From: Salipiger bermudensis
Lineage (GTDB): Bacteria; Pseudomonadota; Alphaproteobacteria; Rhodobacterales; Rhodobacteraceae
NCBI RefSeq assembly: GCF_020171625.1
Contig: NZ_JAIUZY010000004.1
Span: 372,001-436,000, forward strand
Direction: 5' to 3'
DNA length: 64,000 nt
Shown: positions 1 to 7,506 of the stretch, in pieces
Layout: the number at the start of each line of letters is the position of its first letter
Numbering within the stretch: the first letter of the stretch is position 1
Made by a program: the position numbers and the translations under genes
Notes under the pieces: generated by a model
Told to the model about the DNA's origin: nothing
The model's database searches: none
The model's input: only the letters and a program-made list of their open reading frames with translations

Positions 1-333
1 CCCTGCGCCGAAGAACCGGCCAGTTTCGAAATAACCGCCCCGGTGCAGCGCATGGTGTCCTTCGGTGCACTCAATCTGATGGAGCCGTGGCCCTTCAAAG
101 GCCCCTTTGACGCAATCTTCTGTCGCAATGTCGCGATCTACTTCGACCATCAAACGCAGCATCGCCTGTGGTCCCGGTTTACCGCTTTGCTGCGCGAGGG
201 CGGCTTTCTGTTCATCGGGCACTCCGAACGTGTTGCAGGACCTGCGCTGGACAGTCTGCAGTCCGCCGGTGTCACCACCTACCGCAAAGCCGTCGCCCCC
301 GCCCCGACCACGCCTGATAGGAGACAAGAATGA
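1..333 (+). CDS. cheR: CheR chemotaxis methyltransferase, C-terminal part (5' end outside window)
   Basis: The reading frame is open from base 1, so the start lies upstream of the window. The 110 visible residues are the C-terminal part of an S-adenosylmethionine-dependent methyltransferase that methylates glutamates on chemoreceptors. The segment DAIFCRNVAIYFD matches the conserved CheR signature around its Asn-Val catalytic region, and GGFLFIGHSE matches the late beta-strand motif of the fold. The stop overlaps the start of the next gene (ATGA, 330-333), so the two are probably translationally coupled. The neighbours cheB and cheD support the assignment, because CheB removes the methyl groups that CheR adds. 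Confidence is high for the family; the full length cannot be judged. Confidence 0.92.
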   Translation, partial: PCAEEPASFEITAPVQRMVSFGALNLMEPWPFKGPFDAIFCRNVAIYFDHQTQHRLWSRFTALLREGGFLFIGHSERVAGPALDSLQSAGVTTYRKAVAPAPTTPDRRQE

Positions 334-716
334 GCCTGAAGGACTCCCTGCGCATCATGGTCGTCGATGACATGGCGACAAGCCGTGGCCTTATCACACA
401 AGCGCTCGATGAGATCGGCATCAAGAACTACCTGACCGAAAATGATGGCCAGCAGGCCCTCGCGCGCATCTCGGCAAACCCCGTGCACCTGGTGCTGTCG
501 GATTTCAACATGCCCAATATGGACGGTCTCGGCCTTTTGCAGGCGGTGCGGCAAAACAAGGCCACGCAGCGCATGGGCTTTATCCTGGTGACCGGCAAAC
601 CGACGCCGGACATGGTCTCGACGGCCAAGAAATGGGGTCTCAACAACATGATCAAGAAGCCATTCACTTCCTTGGCAATGAAACAGTGCATCGAAAGCGT
701 CGTGGGAAAGCTCTGA
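330..716 (+). CDS. Single-domain response regulator, CheY-like
   Basis: A 128-residue stand-alone receiver domain. All phosphotransfer residues are present: the acidic pair D13-D14 in VVDD, the phosphoacceptor D58 in LSDFNMPNMDG, T88 in LVTG and K110 in IKKPF. No output domain follows, as in CheY proteins that dock on the flagellar switch or act as phosphate sinks. The start ATG overlaps the cheR stop by four bases, and the next gene begins one base after its stop, so this is an operon. It is probably phosphorylated by a CheA encoded upstream of the window (inference). Rhodobacteraceae often carry several CheY paralogues, so which CheY role it plays cannot be told from sequence. Confidence 0.9.
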   Translation: MSLKDSLRIMVVDDMATSRGLITQALDEIGIKNYLTENDGQQALARISANPVHLVLSDFNMPNMDGLGLLQAVRQNKATQRMGFILVTGKPTPDMVSTAKKWGLNNMIKKPFTSLAMKQCIESVVGKL

Positions 717-717
717 T

Positions 718-1074
718 ATGACCAAGGGTGAAATCCGGCTTTCTCCGAGCGAGGCGATGCGGATGCTGTCGGACGAAATCCGCCATCTTCACCATCGCCT
801 TGCCCGGCTCGAGCATGGGATCGAACATGTCTATGCGTCGGGAGGGGAGAGGCTCGGCTCTGTCGCCGTGACGGCATTGCAGGAGCTTGATGTACTGGCG
901 CAGTCCACGGATGCGCTTGCGTCCTATTCAGAGAAGCTCTCACAACGGCTTGAGGACAGCGCCGAACTAGACCTGACCCGCGAGCTCTCTGCGATACCGC
1001 TTCGTGCGCTCGGACGCCGGTTAAGCGGGATCAGCCATGACGACTTGGCCGCAAACGCGCCCGAACTGTTTTGA
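718..1074 (+). CDS. Small helical protein of the chemotaxis operon, function unknown
   Basis: A 118-residue protein that I do not recognise as a named family. It has no signal peptide or membrane segment. Residues about 10-45 (EAMRMLSDEIRHLHHRLARLEHGIEHV) and about 55-90 show heptad-like spacing of Leu, Ile and Val with many charged residues, suggesting an all-helical, possibly coiled-coil or helical-bundle protein. The start lies one base after the receiver stop, so it is tightly coupled to cheR-cheY, and cheB follows after 134 bases. A helical partner of CheY or CheA, such as a phosphatase analogous to CheZ, would fit the context. No CheZ active-site motif (D..Q) is clearly present, so this is only a suggestion. 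Confidence 0.75.
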   Translation: MTKGEIRLSPSEAMRMLSDEIRHLHHRLARLEHGIEHVYASGGERLGSVAVTALQELDVLAQSTDALASYSEKLSQRLEDSAELDLTRELSAIPLRALGRRLSGISHDDLAANAPELF

Positions 1075-1138
1075 TACCGTGAGGACCGCGCTCCGTTGGC
1101 GGCGCTTCGCTTTTGGTAGGCCCTCACGCTTCTTCGAC

Positions 1139-1155
1139 AGGCCCCTAAGGGGCCT
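1139..1155. other. Palindromic hairpin upstream of cheB
   Basis: Bases 1139-1146 (AGGCCCCT) are the reverse complement of 1148-1155 with one base between them. The element sits 54 bases before the cheB start inside the only sizeable gap of the che operon. There is no T-run, so it is more likely an mRNA-stability or attenuating hairpin than a terminator. Confidence 0.4.
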
Positions 1156-1208
1156 CGCCTGCGGCCGTCCGCTATCGGCAGCAGCACCACCGACTGAAAG
1201 GGGCTTCG

Positions 1209-2264
1209 ATGGATCCGATTTCGCTGATCATTGCCATACCGGACCGAACGCGCCGCCGGCGGGTTGTGCAAAGTATCGAATCGTCACCGCAGATTCGGAT
1301 CATCGCCGAAACGGCTGACCTGATGGCCACGTTTTCCGAGGTCGAAGAGCAACAGCCGATGGCGGTGCTTATCGATGGCGGCTTGGCGCGCGCACCGGAA
1401 TTCGAAGTGATGCGCGCGCTTTTCGCCGCTCTGGATGTTCGGTGGATCGTCATCTCCGATGAGCCCGACACAGGCAGCCGTGTCTCCGCGTCGCCCTGGG
1501 GCCGAACCTCGGACCTGTTCGCTGTGCCAGCCGATATTGCCGCAGAGCCTCTGATCGGCCAACTGCGCAGCGTCACGCGCACGGCCCGGCGGATCGGCAC
1601 GGCGGCACCGGCCAAGACGACCGTGGGTCCGAAAGCGGATCCGGGGAATGACAGTCGGCGCAGCAATCGTTTTATTCTGATTGGCGCTTCCACCGGCGGA
1701 GTCGACGCCCTGCTCACCGTGCTATCCGCCTTCCCGGCCGACTGCCCTCCCACCTTCATCGTGCAGCACACCGGCGGGGGCTTCGGAGAGAGCCTGACCC
1801 GCCTGCTTGACAGGCAATGCGAAGCACGCGTGCGCCCCGCCCGAGATGGCGAACGTGTCACCCATGGCGAGGTGGTGGTGGCCGCTGGGAGCCGGGCTCA
1901 CATGCGCCTTGCGGGCGGCAAGCCGATGCGCATAACGCTCGCGTCCGACGGACCGATTTCCGGCCACATGCCGTCGGTCGACGCGATGTTCCACTCCGCG
2001 ATACCGGGGGCGAAACGGGTGGTCGCGGCCCTGCTCACGGGCATGGGCCGCGATGGCGCGGCTGGCCTTCGCGCCCTGCGCGACGCCGGGGCCACCACCT
2101 TTGCGCAGGATGAAGCCACCAGCACGGTCTACGGAATGCCGCGCGCCGCGGTGGAACTTGGGGCGGCGATGCACTCGCTGCCGCTGCCGAAGATCGGGCC
2201 GGAGATCCTCAGGATCTGCCACGAAGCACCAACAGAAACAAACCGGAGGCTCGCCACGCGATGA
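1209..2264 (+). CDS. cheB: CheB-type receptor methylesterase with degenerate receiver domain
   Basis: A 351-residue two-domain protein. The C-terminal domain (about residues 153-345) is the CheB methylesterase/glutamine deamidase, with catalytic S161 in GASTGG, H187 in VQHTGG and D282 in TGMGRDGA. The N-terminal 120 residues keep the length and position of a receiver domain but have lost most of its chemistry. D56 (LIDGG) could be a phosphoacceptor, the acidic pair is reduced to D12 (IIAIPD), and the conserved Lys-Pro is Val-Pro (V106-P107). A linker of about 35 Ala/Gly/Pro-rich residues joins the domains. The stop overlaps the cheD start by four bases. The esterase assignment is firm; whether the enzyme is controlled by phosphorylation is doubtful. 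Confidence 0.9.
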   Translation: MDPISLIIAIPDRTRRRRVVQSIESSPQIRIIAETADLMATFSEVEEQQPMAVLIDGGLARAPEFEVMRALFAALDVRWIVISDEPDTGSRVSASPWGRTSDLFAVPADIAAEPLIGQLRSVTRTARRIGTAAPAKTTVGPKADPGNDSRRSNRFILIGASTGGVDALLTVLSAFPADCPPTFIVQHTGGGFGESLTRLLDRQCEARVRPARDGERVTHGEVVVAAGSRAHMRLAGGKPMRITLASDGPISGHMPSVDAMFHSAIPGAKRVVAALLTGMGRDGAAGLRALRDAGATTFAQDEATSTVYGMPRAAVELGAAMHSLPLPKIGPEILRICHEAPTETNRRLATR

Positions 2265-2785
2265 GCACGAGCGAAAAATTGGTGAACGTCGTTCAGGGGG
2301 AGTACCACATCTCCGCGGACCCCGACTGCGTGATGTCGACCGTCCTCGGCAGCTGCGCTGCGGTTTGCCTCACCGACCCGTCTCAGAAGATCGGCGGCAT
2401 GAACCATTTTTTGCTGCCGCACGGCACCGGACGGTCCGGCGAAGACGTCCGTTACGGCGCCTACTCAATGGAGCTTTTGATCAACGGTTTACTGAAGCAT
2501 GGCGCGCGCAAGCACCGCATGGTCGCAAAGCTGTTCGGCGGCGCCAAGATGTTGACTCAACTGCGGGACATTGGCGATTCCAACGTCGCTTTCGCCCGCG
2601 AGTTCCTGCAAAACGAGGGCATTCCCATCGCATCGGAAAGCACCGGTGGCAACTCGGCCCGCAGAATCCGGTTCTGGCCGTCGGATGGGCGGGTGAAGCA
2701 GTTCATTGTTCCGGGCGCGGTGGACCGCGTCGCCCCCCCTGCCCCTGCACCTGCGGCTCCGGTTGGCGAAATCGTGCTGTTCTGA
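2261..2785 (+). CDS. cheD: CheD chemoreceptor glutamine deamidase
   Basis: A 174-residue protein of the usual CheD length. CheD deamidates specific receptor glutamines and in many bacteria also binds CheC or CheY. The catalytic cysteine C32 lies in TVLGSC and the catalytic histidine H49 in GGMNHFLLP, both classic CheD signatures. The RYGAYSMELLINGLL segment is the conserved helix that follows. The C-terminus (about residues 155-170) is a Pro/Ala-rich tail. The gene is translationally coupled to cheB (ATGA overlap) and is the last gene of this operon, since the next gene lies on the other strand. Confidence 0.93.
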   Translation: MSTSEKLVNVVQGEYHISADPDCVMSTVLGSCAAVCLTDPSQKIGGMNHFLLPHGTGRSGEDVRYGAYSMELLINGLLKHGARKHRMVAKLFGGAKMLTQLRDIGDSNVAFAREFLQNEGIPIASESTGGNSARRIRFWPSDGRVKQFIVPGAVDRVAPPAPAPAAPVGEIVLF

Positions 2786-2850
2786 CATGCGCCGCGATCA
2801 CACCATATCCGCGCGCCGCGCCAACGCACCACGGACCTCGCAAAGCAGGA

Positions 2851-2881
2851 AGAGGCGGCGCCCGTCATGGGGCGCCCCTCT
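2851..2881. terminator. Hairpin between convergent cheD and anbu genes
   Basis: AGAGG and GGCGCCC (2851-2863, one bulged C) pair with GGGCGCC and CCTCT (2870-2881) around a six-base loop. It lies between two converging transcription units, where a shared terminator is expected. There is no clear T-run on either side, so the call rests on position and stem strength. Confidence 0.45.
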
Positions 2882-3020
2882 CAACGAGAGGACAGTTCGG
2901 CGTGAGGGGCCGGCCCGTCGTGCATCACGGGACGAGAGAAATTCCACGACAGGATCGCGAGAGCCCCAAAGACGCGAAATGCACCCGCCAGGCCCCCATT
3001 CAAAGCGCCTTCTAACCTCG

Positions 3021-3743
3021 TCAGATCGGGTCAATTTCCTGAAACGCGTTGCGGAGCGCCTCGGACCAGGCCGCGCTCATCCGGGCAAAGCCCTCGTCAT
3101 CGGCCTCAATCCGGCGGGTGCGGCCGATCTTGAAACTGTCCGCCTCGATCACGGCGAAATCCAGTGGCATCCCGACGCTGAGATTGGAGCGAAGGGTCGA
3201 ATCCATCGACAGCAGCACCGCCTTTTCCGCATCGCCCAGCGACGTCCCCGGCTCGATCACCCGATCGAGGATCGGCTTGCCGTACTTGTGCTCGCCGATC
3301 TGCAGGAAGGGCGTGTCGGCGGTCGCCTCGATGAAATTCCCCTCGGGATAGATCAGGAACATGCGCATCGGGCCGCCCTTGCGCTGCCCGGCCACGATCA
3401 TCGAGGCGGTGGCATTCTGGCTCATGCGCTCCATCTTGGACTTCACGTCCGACGTCACGTCCGACAGCGTCGCCCCGACAAGCTCGGCCACCTGAAGCAT
3501 GGACGGCGCGCGCAAGATCGAGCGGTCGTTGTCCGGCTGCTCGTTGGCATCGGCAAGCCGCGCCATGACCGTCTGGGTGATCGACAGCGAGCCGGCGGTC
3601 ATGATGCCGATGGCGCGCTCGCCCGGCTGCTCGAACAGGAACATCTTGCGATAGGTCGCGATGTTGTCGAGACCCGCATTGGTCCGCGTGTCCGACAGCA
3701 GGACAACGCCCGCGTCGAGCAGCAATCCAACGCAATAGGTCAT
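3021..3743 (-). CDS. anbu: Anbu-type proteasome-like peptidase
   Basis: A 240-residue member of the Ntn-hydrolase family called Anbu (ancestral beta subunit, COG3484). The chosen start gives MTYCVG, so removal of Met exposes Thr as the catalytic nucleophile, as in family members. An AAGAGGA ribosome site about eight bases upstream supports this start over an in-frame ATG at 3764. LLSDTRTNAG (near residues 18-27) is the typical beta-strand after the active-site strand. Anbu forms large open ring assemblies, but its physiological substrate is unknown. It is the last gene of the ATP-grasp / alpha-E / transglutaminase cluster, a neighbourhood known from comparative genomics as a predicted peptide-tag synthesis and removal system. 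That role is inference. Confidence 0.93.
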   Translation of the reverse strand: MTYCVGLLLDAGVVLLSDTRTNAGLDNIATYRKMFLFEQPGERAIGIMTAGSLSITQTVMARLADANEQPDNDRSILRAPSMLQVAELVGATLSDVTSDVKSKMERMSQNATASMIVAGQRKGGPMRMFLIYPEGNFIEATADTPFLQIGEHKYGKPILDRVIEPGTSLGDAEKAVLLSMDSTLRSNLSVGMPLDFAVIEADSFKIGRTRRIEADDEGFARMSAAWSEALRNAFQEIDPI

Positions 3744-3827
3744 GTTCGAATCCTCTTGAGGCACCCCGCCCCGCCTGGCGTCATACTGCCGATGCGGGGG
3801 CCGGGCAATGGCGACGCGCGGGCGTGG

Positions 3828-4658
3828 TTACTGCTGCTGTTGCTGCCCGTTCGCCACGACCACCTCGACCTCGAGGTGCTCTTCCGGCGTGCTGCCCTGC
3901 ACCACGCCACGGATCGGCGCCGCATCCTGCGCGTCATACCCCGAACCGAGGCGGATATAGCGCTCGTCCGGGCAACAGCGGTTGGCGGCGTCGAAGCCGA
4001 CCCAGCCAAGCTCGGGCACGAAGAGCTCGGCCCAGGCATGGCTGGCCCCGTGCTGCGTTCCGTCGGCATCCGCCTGCAGATAGCCGGTGACGTAGCGCGC
4101 AGGAATGTTCGCGGCATGGGCCACGGCGATCAGCGCGTGGGTGTGATCCTGACACACCCCCTCCCCACCCGAGAGCGCCTCGGCGGCGGTGGTGTGGGCC
4201 ATGGTCGCGTCGGGCACGTAGGCGATCGCGCCGCTCACCGCGCTGGCAAGCGCGTGCGCGCGGTCAAGCTCGCTGGCGCCCTTCATGCCCTCGAGGGCCG
4301 AGGCCGACAGGTCCTTGAGATCCTGGTCCAGCCGAACCTGCCGGGTCTCGCGCAGGTAGAGCGAGGCCGGCCCCTTCTCGCGATGATCGCGCAGCACACC
4401 AAAGAGATCGACGGTCTCGACCTCGCCGATCACCTCGACGGTCAGCGTCTCGAGAGGGCCGCGCCAGCTTGCCAGCGCGGTGCGGTCGCCCGCCCCGTCG
4501 GTGAACTCGGCGCCGCGGGTGGCGCCCTCGGTCGTCACCTCCCAGGACAGCACTTTCTGCGAGGCGCAATCCGCAGGCCAGAGGCGCAGCGACTGCACCA
4601 CGCCGCGCACCGGGTGGTCGAACCTGTAGCGGGTCGTATGTCTGACACTCAGTCTCAT
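3828..4658 (-). CDS. Transglutaminase-like cysteine peptidase
   Basis: A 276-residue cytoplasmic-looking protein without a signal peptide. An N-terminal beta-rich domain (about 1-105, beginning MRLSVRHTTRYRF) precedes a transglutaminase-like core with the full triad: C169 in GEGVCQDHTH, H207 in ASHAWAEL and D223 in VGFDAAN. Proteins of this type (COG1305) usually act as peptidases or amidases. The ATG overlaps the alpha-E stop by four bases, so the pair is translationally coupled. The C-terminus ends in five glutamines, an unusual tail. Next to an amidoligase-type ATP-grasp protein and Anbu, it may cleave the product of that ligase (inference from the conserved neighbourhood). Confidence 0.9.
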   Translation of the reverse strand: MRLSVRHTTRYRFDHPVRGVVQSLRLWPADCASQKVLSWEVTTEGATRGAEFTDGAGDRTALASWRGPLETLTVEVIGEVETVDLFGVLRDHREKGPASLYLRETRQVRLDQDLKDLSASALEGMKGASELDRAHALASAVSGAIAYVPDATMAHTTAAEALSGGEGVCQDHTHALIAVAHAANIPARYVTGYLQADADGTQHGASHAWAELFVPELGWVGFDAANRCCPDERYIRLGSGYDAQDAAPIRGVVQGSTPEEHLEVEVVVANGQQQQQ

Positions 4659-5608
4659 GCGGGGATCCCGTGAAGATAAACGTCCTGAACCGTGTTGGCG
4701 AGGCCGGCATTGCGCGCCATGAAGCGCCCGAGGAACTCGTGCAGCCCCTCGTCGAAGATGTCATCGACGGTGACGTTGAGCAGATCGTCGAGCAGCTGGT
4801 GCGCCGCCTCCTGCGCGCGCGACCCGGTCTGGTAGTTCTCGGCGATGTTGTCGAGGTGATCGCAGGTCCACTGCACGCACGAACGCAGGGAGCGCGGGAA
4901 CTTGCGGTTGAGGATCAGCAGGTGGGCGATCTTCTGCGCGGTGATCTCGCCGGTATAGGTCCAGTTGAAGGCGCGCTGCGCGGTCATCGACTGCAGCAGA
5001 AGCGCCCACTGGCTCTGGTCGAGGCCGGAGCCGACATAGGACAGCGACGGCAGCAGCACGTAGTATTTCACGTCGATCAGCCGGGCGGTGTTGTCGGCGC
5101 GCTCGATGGCGGTGCCGATGCCCATGAAATCGTAGCCGTCATTGCGCAGCTGCGTGGCCTGCACGCAGCCCTTCACGAGGAAGCAGTTGCGCATCGTCCA
5201 GTCGGTCAGTTCGCTGGTCATCAGCTTGCTGCGCTCGATGCGCTGCAGCTGCTTGAGCTCCTGATAGGCGCCGTTGAGCGCATCCCAGACCGGCGCGGTC
5301 AGCGCGGTGCGCACCACCCGGCCGTTTTCGCGCGCCGCATTGATGCAGGACAGCACCGAGGACGGGTTGTCCGCATCGAAGAACATATAGGTCTCGATGT
5401 TGCGCTGGTTGGGCTCGCCATATTTCTCGCGGAACGGCTCGAGCGTGCCCTTGGCCTGAAGCACGGCCTCCCAGTCGTTGCGATAGCCGCCCGACGGGTC
5501 GGGCAGCAGCGCGTTGCGGGCGCCCACCTCGAGCAGGCGACCGGTGGTTTCGGCGCGTTCGAGATAACGGGCCATCCAGTAAAGGTGATCTGCGGTACGG
5601 CTCAGCAT
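4655..5608 (-). CDS. Alpha-E domain protein (DUF403)
   Basis: A 317-residue, almost wholly helical protein of the alpha-E family (COG2307). The opening MLSRTADHLYWMARYLERAE is the family hallmark, rich in Glu, Arg and aromatic residues. Polar residues are conserved along the predicted helices, for example WTCDHLDNIAENY near the C-terminal third. The biochemical function is not established. The family occurs almost only beside, or fused to, circularly permuted ATP-grasp proteins, so it is thought to be a partner in their amide-forming reaction. The start lies seven bases after the ATP-grasp stop and the stop overlaps the transglutaminase start. The operon structure is clear and the role is inferred from association. 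Confidence 0.92.
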   Translation of the reverse strand: MLSRTADHLYWMARYLERAETTGRLLEVGARNALLPDPSGGYRNDWEAVLQAKGTLEPFREKYGEPNQRNIETYMFFDADNPSSVLSCINAARENGRVVRTALTAPVWDALNGAYQELKQLQRIERSKLMTSELTDWTMRNCFLVKGCVQATQLRNDGYDFMGIGTAIERADNTARLIDVKYYVLLPSLSYVGSGLDQSQWALLLQSMTAQRAFNWTYTGEITAQKIAHLLILNRKFPRSLRSCVQWTCDHLDNIAENYQTGSRAQEAAHQLLDDLLNVTVDDIFDEGLHEFLGRFMARNAGLANTVQDVYLHGIPA

Positions 5609-5615
5609 GGTCTTC

Positions 5616-7040
5616 CTACTCCGCCAGGACCCAGGTGTCTTTCACCCCGCCGCCCTGCGACGAGTTCACCACCAGGGACCCTTCGGTCAGCGCCACGCGG
5701 GTCAGCCCGCCGGGCACCAGTTCGATCTTTTCCCCCACGAGGCAGTAGGGCCTCAGGTCCACGTGGCGCGGCGCGATCCCCTCCTCGACGAAGGTCGGAC
5801 AGGCCGAGAGCGCCAGCGTCGGCTGCGCGATGTAGTTCTCGGGCTTGGCGCGGATCTTGGCCTCGAAGGCCTCGATGGTGGACTTGTCGGCTTTCGGACC
5901 GACCAGCATCCCGTACCCCCCGGACCCGTGCACCTCTTTGACCACCAGCTTCGGCAGGTGCTCGAGCACGTATTTGCAATCGTCCTTCTTGGCGCATTGC
6001 CAGGTCGGCACGTTCTCGAGCACCGGCTCCTCGCCGAGATAGAAGCGGATCATCTCGGGCACGTAGGTGTAGATCGCCTTGTCGTCGGCCACGCCGGCGC
6101 CGGGCGCCGAGCAGATCGTCACGCCGCCGGAGCGGTAGACGTTCATCAGCCCTGGCACACCGAGCATCGAGTCGGGACGGAAGCATAGCGGGTCTAGGAA
6201 GCTGTCGTCGATCCGGCGATAGATCACGTCGACCTTCTTGGGGCCCTCGGTGGTCTTCATCCAGACGAAATCGCCTTCGACGAAAAGATCCTGCCCCTCG
6301 ACCAGCTCGACCCCCATGAGGTCGGCGAGGAAGGAGTGCTCGTAATAGGCCGAGTTGAACTGGCCCGGTGTCAGGATGACGATATTGGGCTCGTTCTGGC
6401 ATTTCTTCGGCGCCACCGAGCCCAGCGTCTTCTTCAGCAGCCCGGCGTAGCCATCGACGGGCGCGATGCGGTTCTCCATGAACAGCTGCGGGAACATGCG
6501 CATCATGATCTCGCGGTTTTGCAGCATGTAACTGACGCCGGAGGGCGTGCGGCAATTGTCCTCGAGCACGTAGAACTGATCGGGTCCGGTGCGCACGAGG
6601 TCGACGCCGACGATATGGCTGAAAACGCCGCCCGGCGGCATGAATCCGATCGCCGCCTTCTCGTAAGCCTCGTTGTTGGTCACCAGATGCTCGGGGATGC
6701 GCCCGGCGCGGATGATTTCGCGGCGTCCGTAGACATCGCAGAGAAACGCGTTGAGCGCGGCGGCGCGCTGGCGGATGCCACGGTCGAGCTTGCGCCACTC
6801 CGAGGCGGTCAGCACGCGCGGAAACATGTCGAACGGGATCAGCCGCTCCGGGTCACCGCCTTCGCCGTAGACCGCGAAGGTGATGCCGACGCGGCGGAAC
6901 AGGTCCTCGGCTTCGGATTGCTTGAGGCTGCGAAGCTCGGAGGGCATCGACCGATACCACTGCTCGAGGTTCTGGTAGGCGGCGCGGGTGTCCACGCCGT
7001 TCATCATCTCATTGAAGATCGGGGCTTGCTTGGCGCTCAT
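5616..7040 (-). CDS. Circularly permuted type-2 ATP-grasp protein, predicted amidoligase
   Basis: A 474-residue protein of the DUF404/DUF407 family (COG2308), normally 450-500 residues. Conserved stretches visible are FSHIVGVDLVRT, the metal/ATP region VLEDNCRTPSG, YRRIDDSFLDPL, the loop GAGVADDKAIY and HGSGGYGMLVGP, which resembles a nucleotide-binding glycine loop. ATP-grasp enzymes activate a carboxylate as acyl phosphate and join it to an amine. In this family the fold is circularly permuted, and a peptide or amino-acid ligase activity has been predicted but not generally demonstrated. It is the first gene of the four-gene cluster ending in anbu and is divergent from urtA across a 466-base gap. 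The family is certain; the substrate is unknown. Confidence 0.92.
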   Translation of the reverse strand: MSAKQAPIFNEMMNGVDTRAAYQNLEQWYRSMPSELRSLKQSEAEDLFRRVGITFAVYGEGGDPERLIPFDMFPRVLTASEWRKLDRGIRQRAAALNAFLCDVYGRREIIRAGRIPEHLVTNNEAYEKAAIGFMPPGGVFSHIVGVDLVRTGPDQFYVLEDNCRTPSGVSYMLQNREIMMRMFPQLFMENRIAPVDGYAGLLKKTLGSVAPKKCQNEPNIVILTPGQFNSAYYEHSFLADLMGVELVEGQDLFVEGDFVWMKTTEGPKKVDVIYRRIDDSFLDPLCFRPDSMLGVPGLMNVYRSGGVTICSAPGAGVADDKAIYTYVPEMIRFYLGEEPVLENVPTWQCAKKDDCKYVLEHLPKLVVKEVHGSGGYGMLVGPKADKSTIEAFEAKIRAKPENYIAQPTLALSACPTFVEEGIAPRHVDLRPYCLVGEKIELVPGGLTRVALTEGSLVVNSSQGGGVKDTWVLAE

Positions 7041-7240
7041 TGTCTTCCCTTCGCTCTGCGCCTCAACGTCCGACTAATCTGCATCAAGTGAAAGCCCCCG
7101 GGTAAAAATTCTTGGCGTTTCCGCCACGTTGCGCCCAATTCCTGAGCGAAACGGGATTCGCCGTTTGACTAGGATAACCACCAAAACGCATCCTTCGCGC
7201 CGGATTTATACGATTTTTTGCACAAAATGACAGCAAACGG

Positions 7241-7252
7241 GCGAAATTTCGC
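7241..7252. promoter_or_regulatory. Perfect 12-bp palindrome, possible operator upstream of urtA
   Basis: GCGAAATTTCGC is a perfect dyad in the AT-rich part of the region between the ATP-grasp cluster and urtA. It could bind a dimeric regulator acting on either operon. It does not match the NtrC consensus that I would expect for urea uptake, so the regulator is unknown. Confidence 0.35.
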
Positions 7253-7443
7253 ACACAAATAGGGCATACGCTCCGGAGCAGAACCCTCCCCCGCATATTC
7301 GCGTGGCCCCCGTGGGCGCCCCGGCTAAGCAGTTATCGCGCTTTCTCAGGGAGCGACCAACGGGGATGTCACGGCGGCAAGAGGCGAAGGCCCGAAGCCC
7401 GCCCTGGCGAACAATAACAAAGCGGCGCGCCGTCAGGTCTGCT

Positions 7444-7466
7444 CCGCCCGGCCCAGCGCCGGGCGG
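7444..7466 (+). promoter_or_regulatory. Strong hairpin in the urtA 5' leader
   Basis: Nine bases (7444-7452, CCGCCCGGC) pair perfectly with 7458-7466 around a five-base loop, ending 40 bases before the urtA ATG. No T-run follows. It could be an attenuating or transcript-stabilising structure. Confidence 0.4.
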
Positions 7467-7506
7467 GACCGGGAGGATCGCGCCGCGCACAAGGGATGTG
7501 ACCTTT

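Larger units (their letters stand above)
7041..7506. other. Divergent intergenic region between the ATP-grasp cluster and urtA
   Basis: No gene is supported in these 466 bases. It must hold promoters in both directions. It is more AT-rich near 7200-7260 and contains a perfect 12-base palindrome (7241-7252) and a GC-rich hairpin in the urtA leader (7444-7466), listed separately. A half copy of the AAGAATTTTT motif seen elsewhere as a palindrome occurs near 7106-7115. I do not see a convincing sigma54 or sigma70 pair for urtA. Confidence 0.6.

Noticed and set aside
2706-4673. A 655-codon plus-strand frame over anbu and the transglutaminase gene
   Set aside because: Shadow of two well-supported minus-strand genes with intact catalytic residues.
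7041-7506. Sigma54/NtrC promoter for the urea operon
   Set aside because: I found no TGGC-N-TTGC pair at the right spacing and no NtrC dyad; only an unrelated palindrome is visible.
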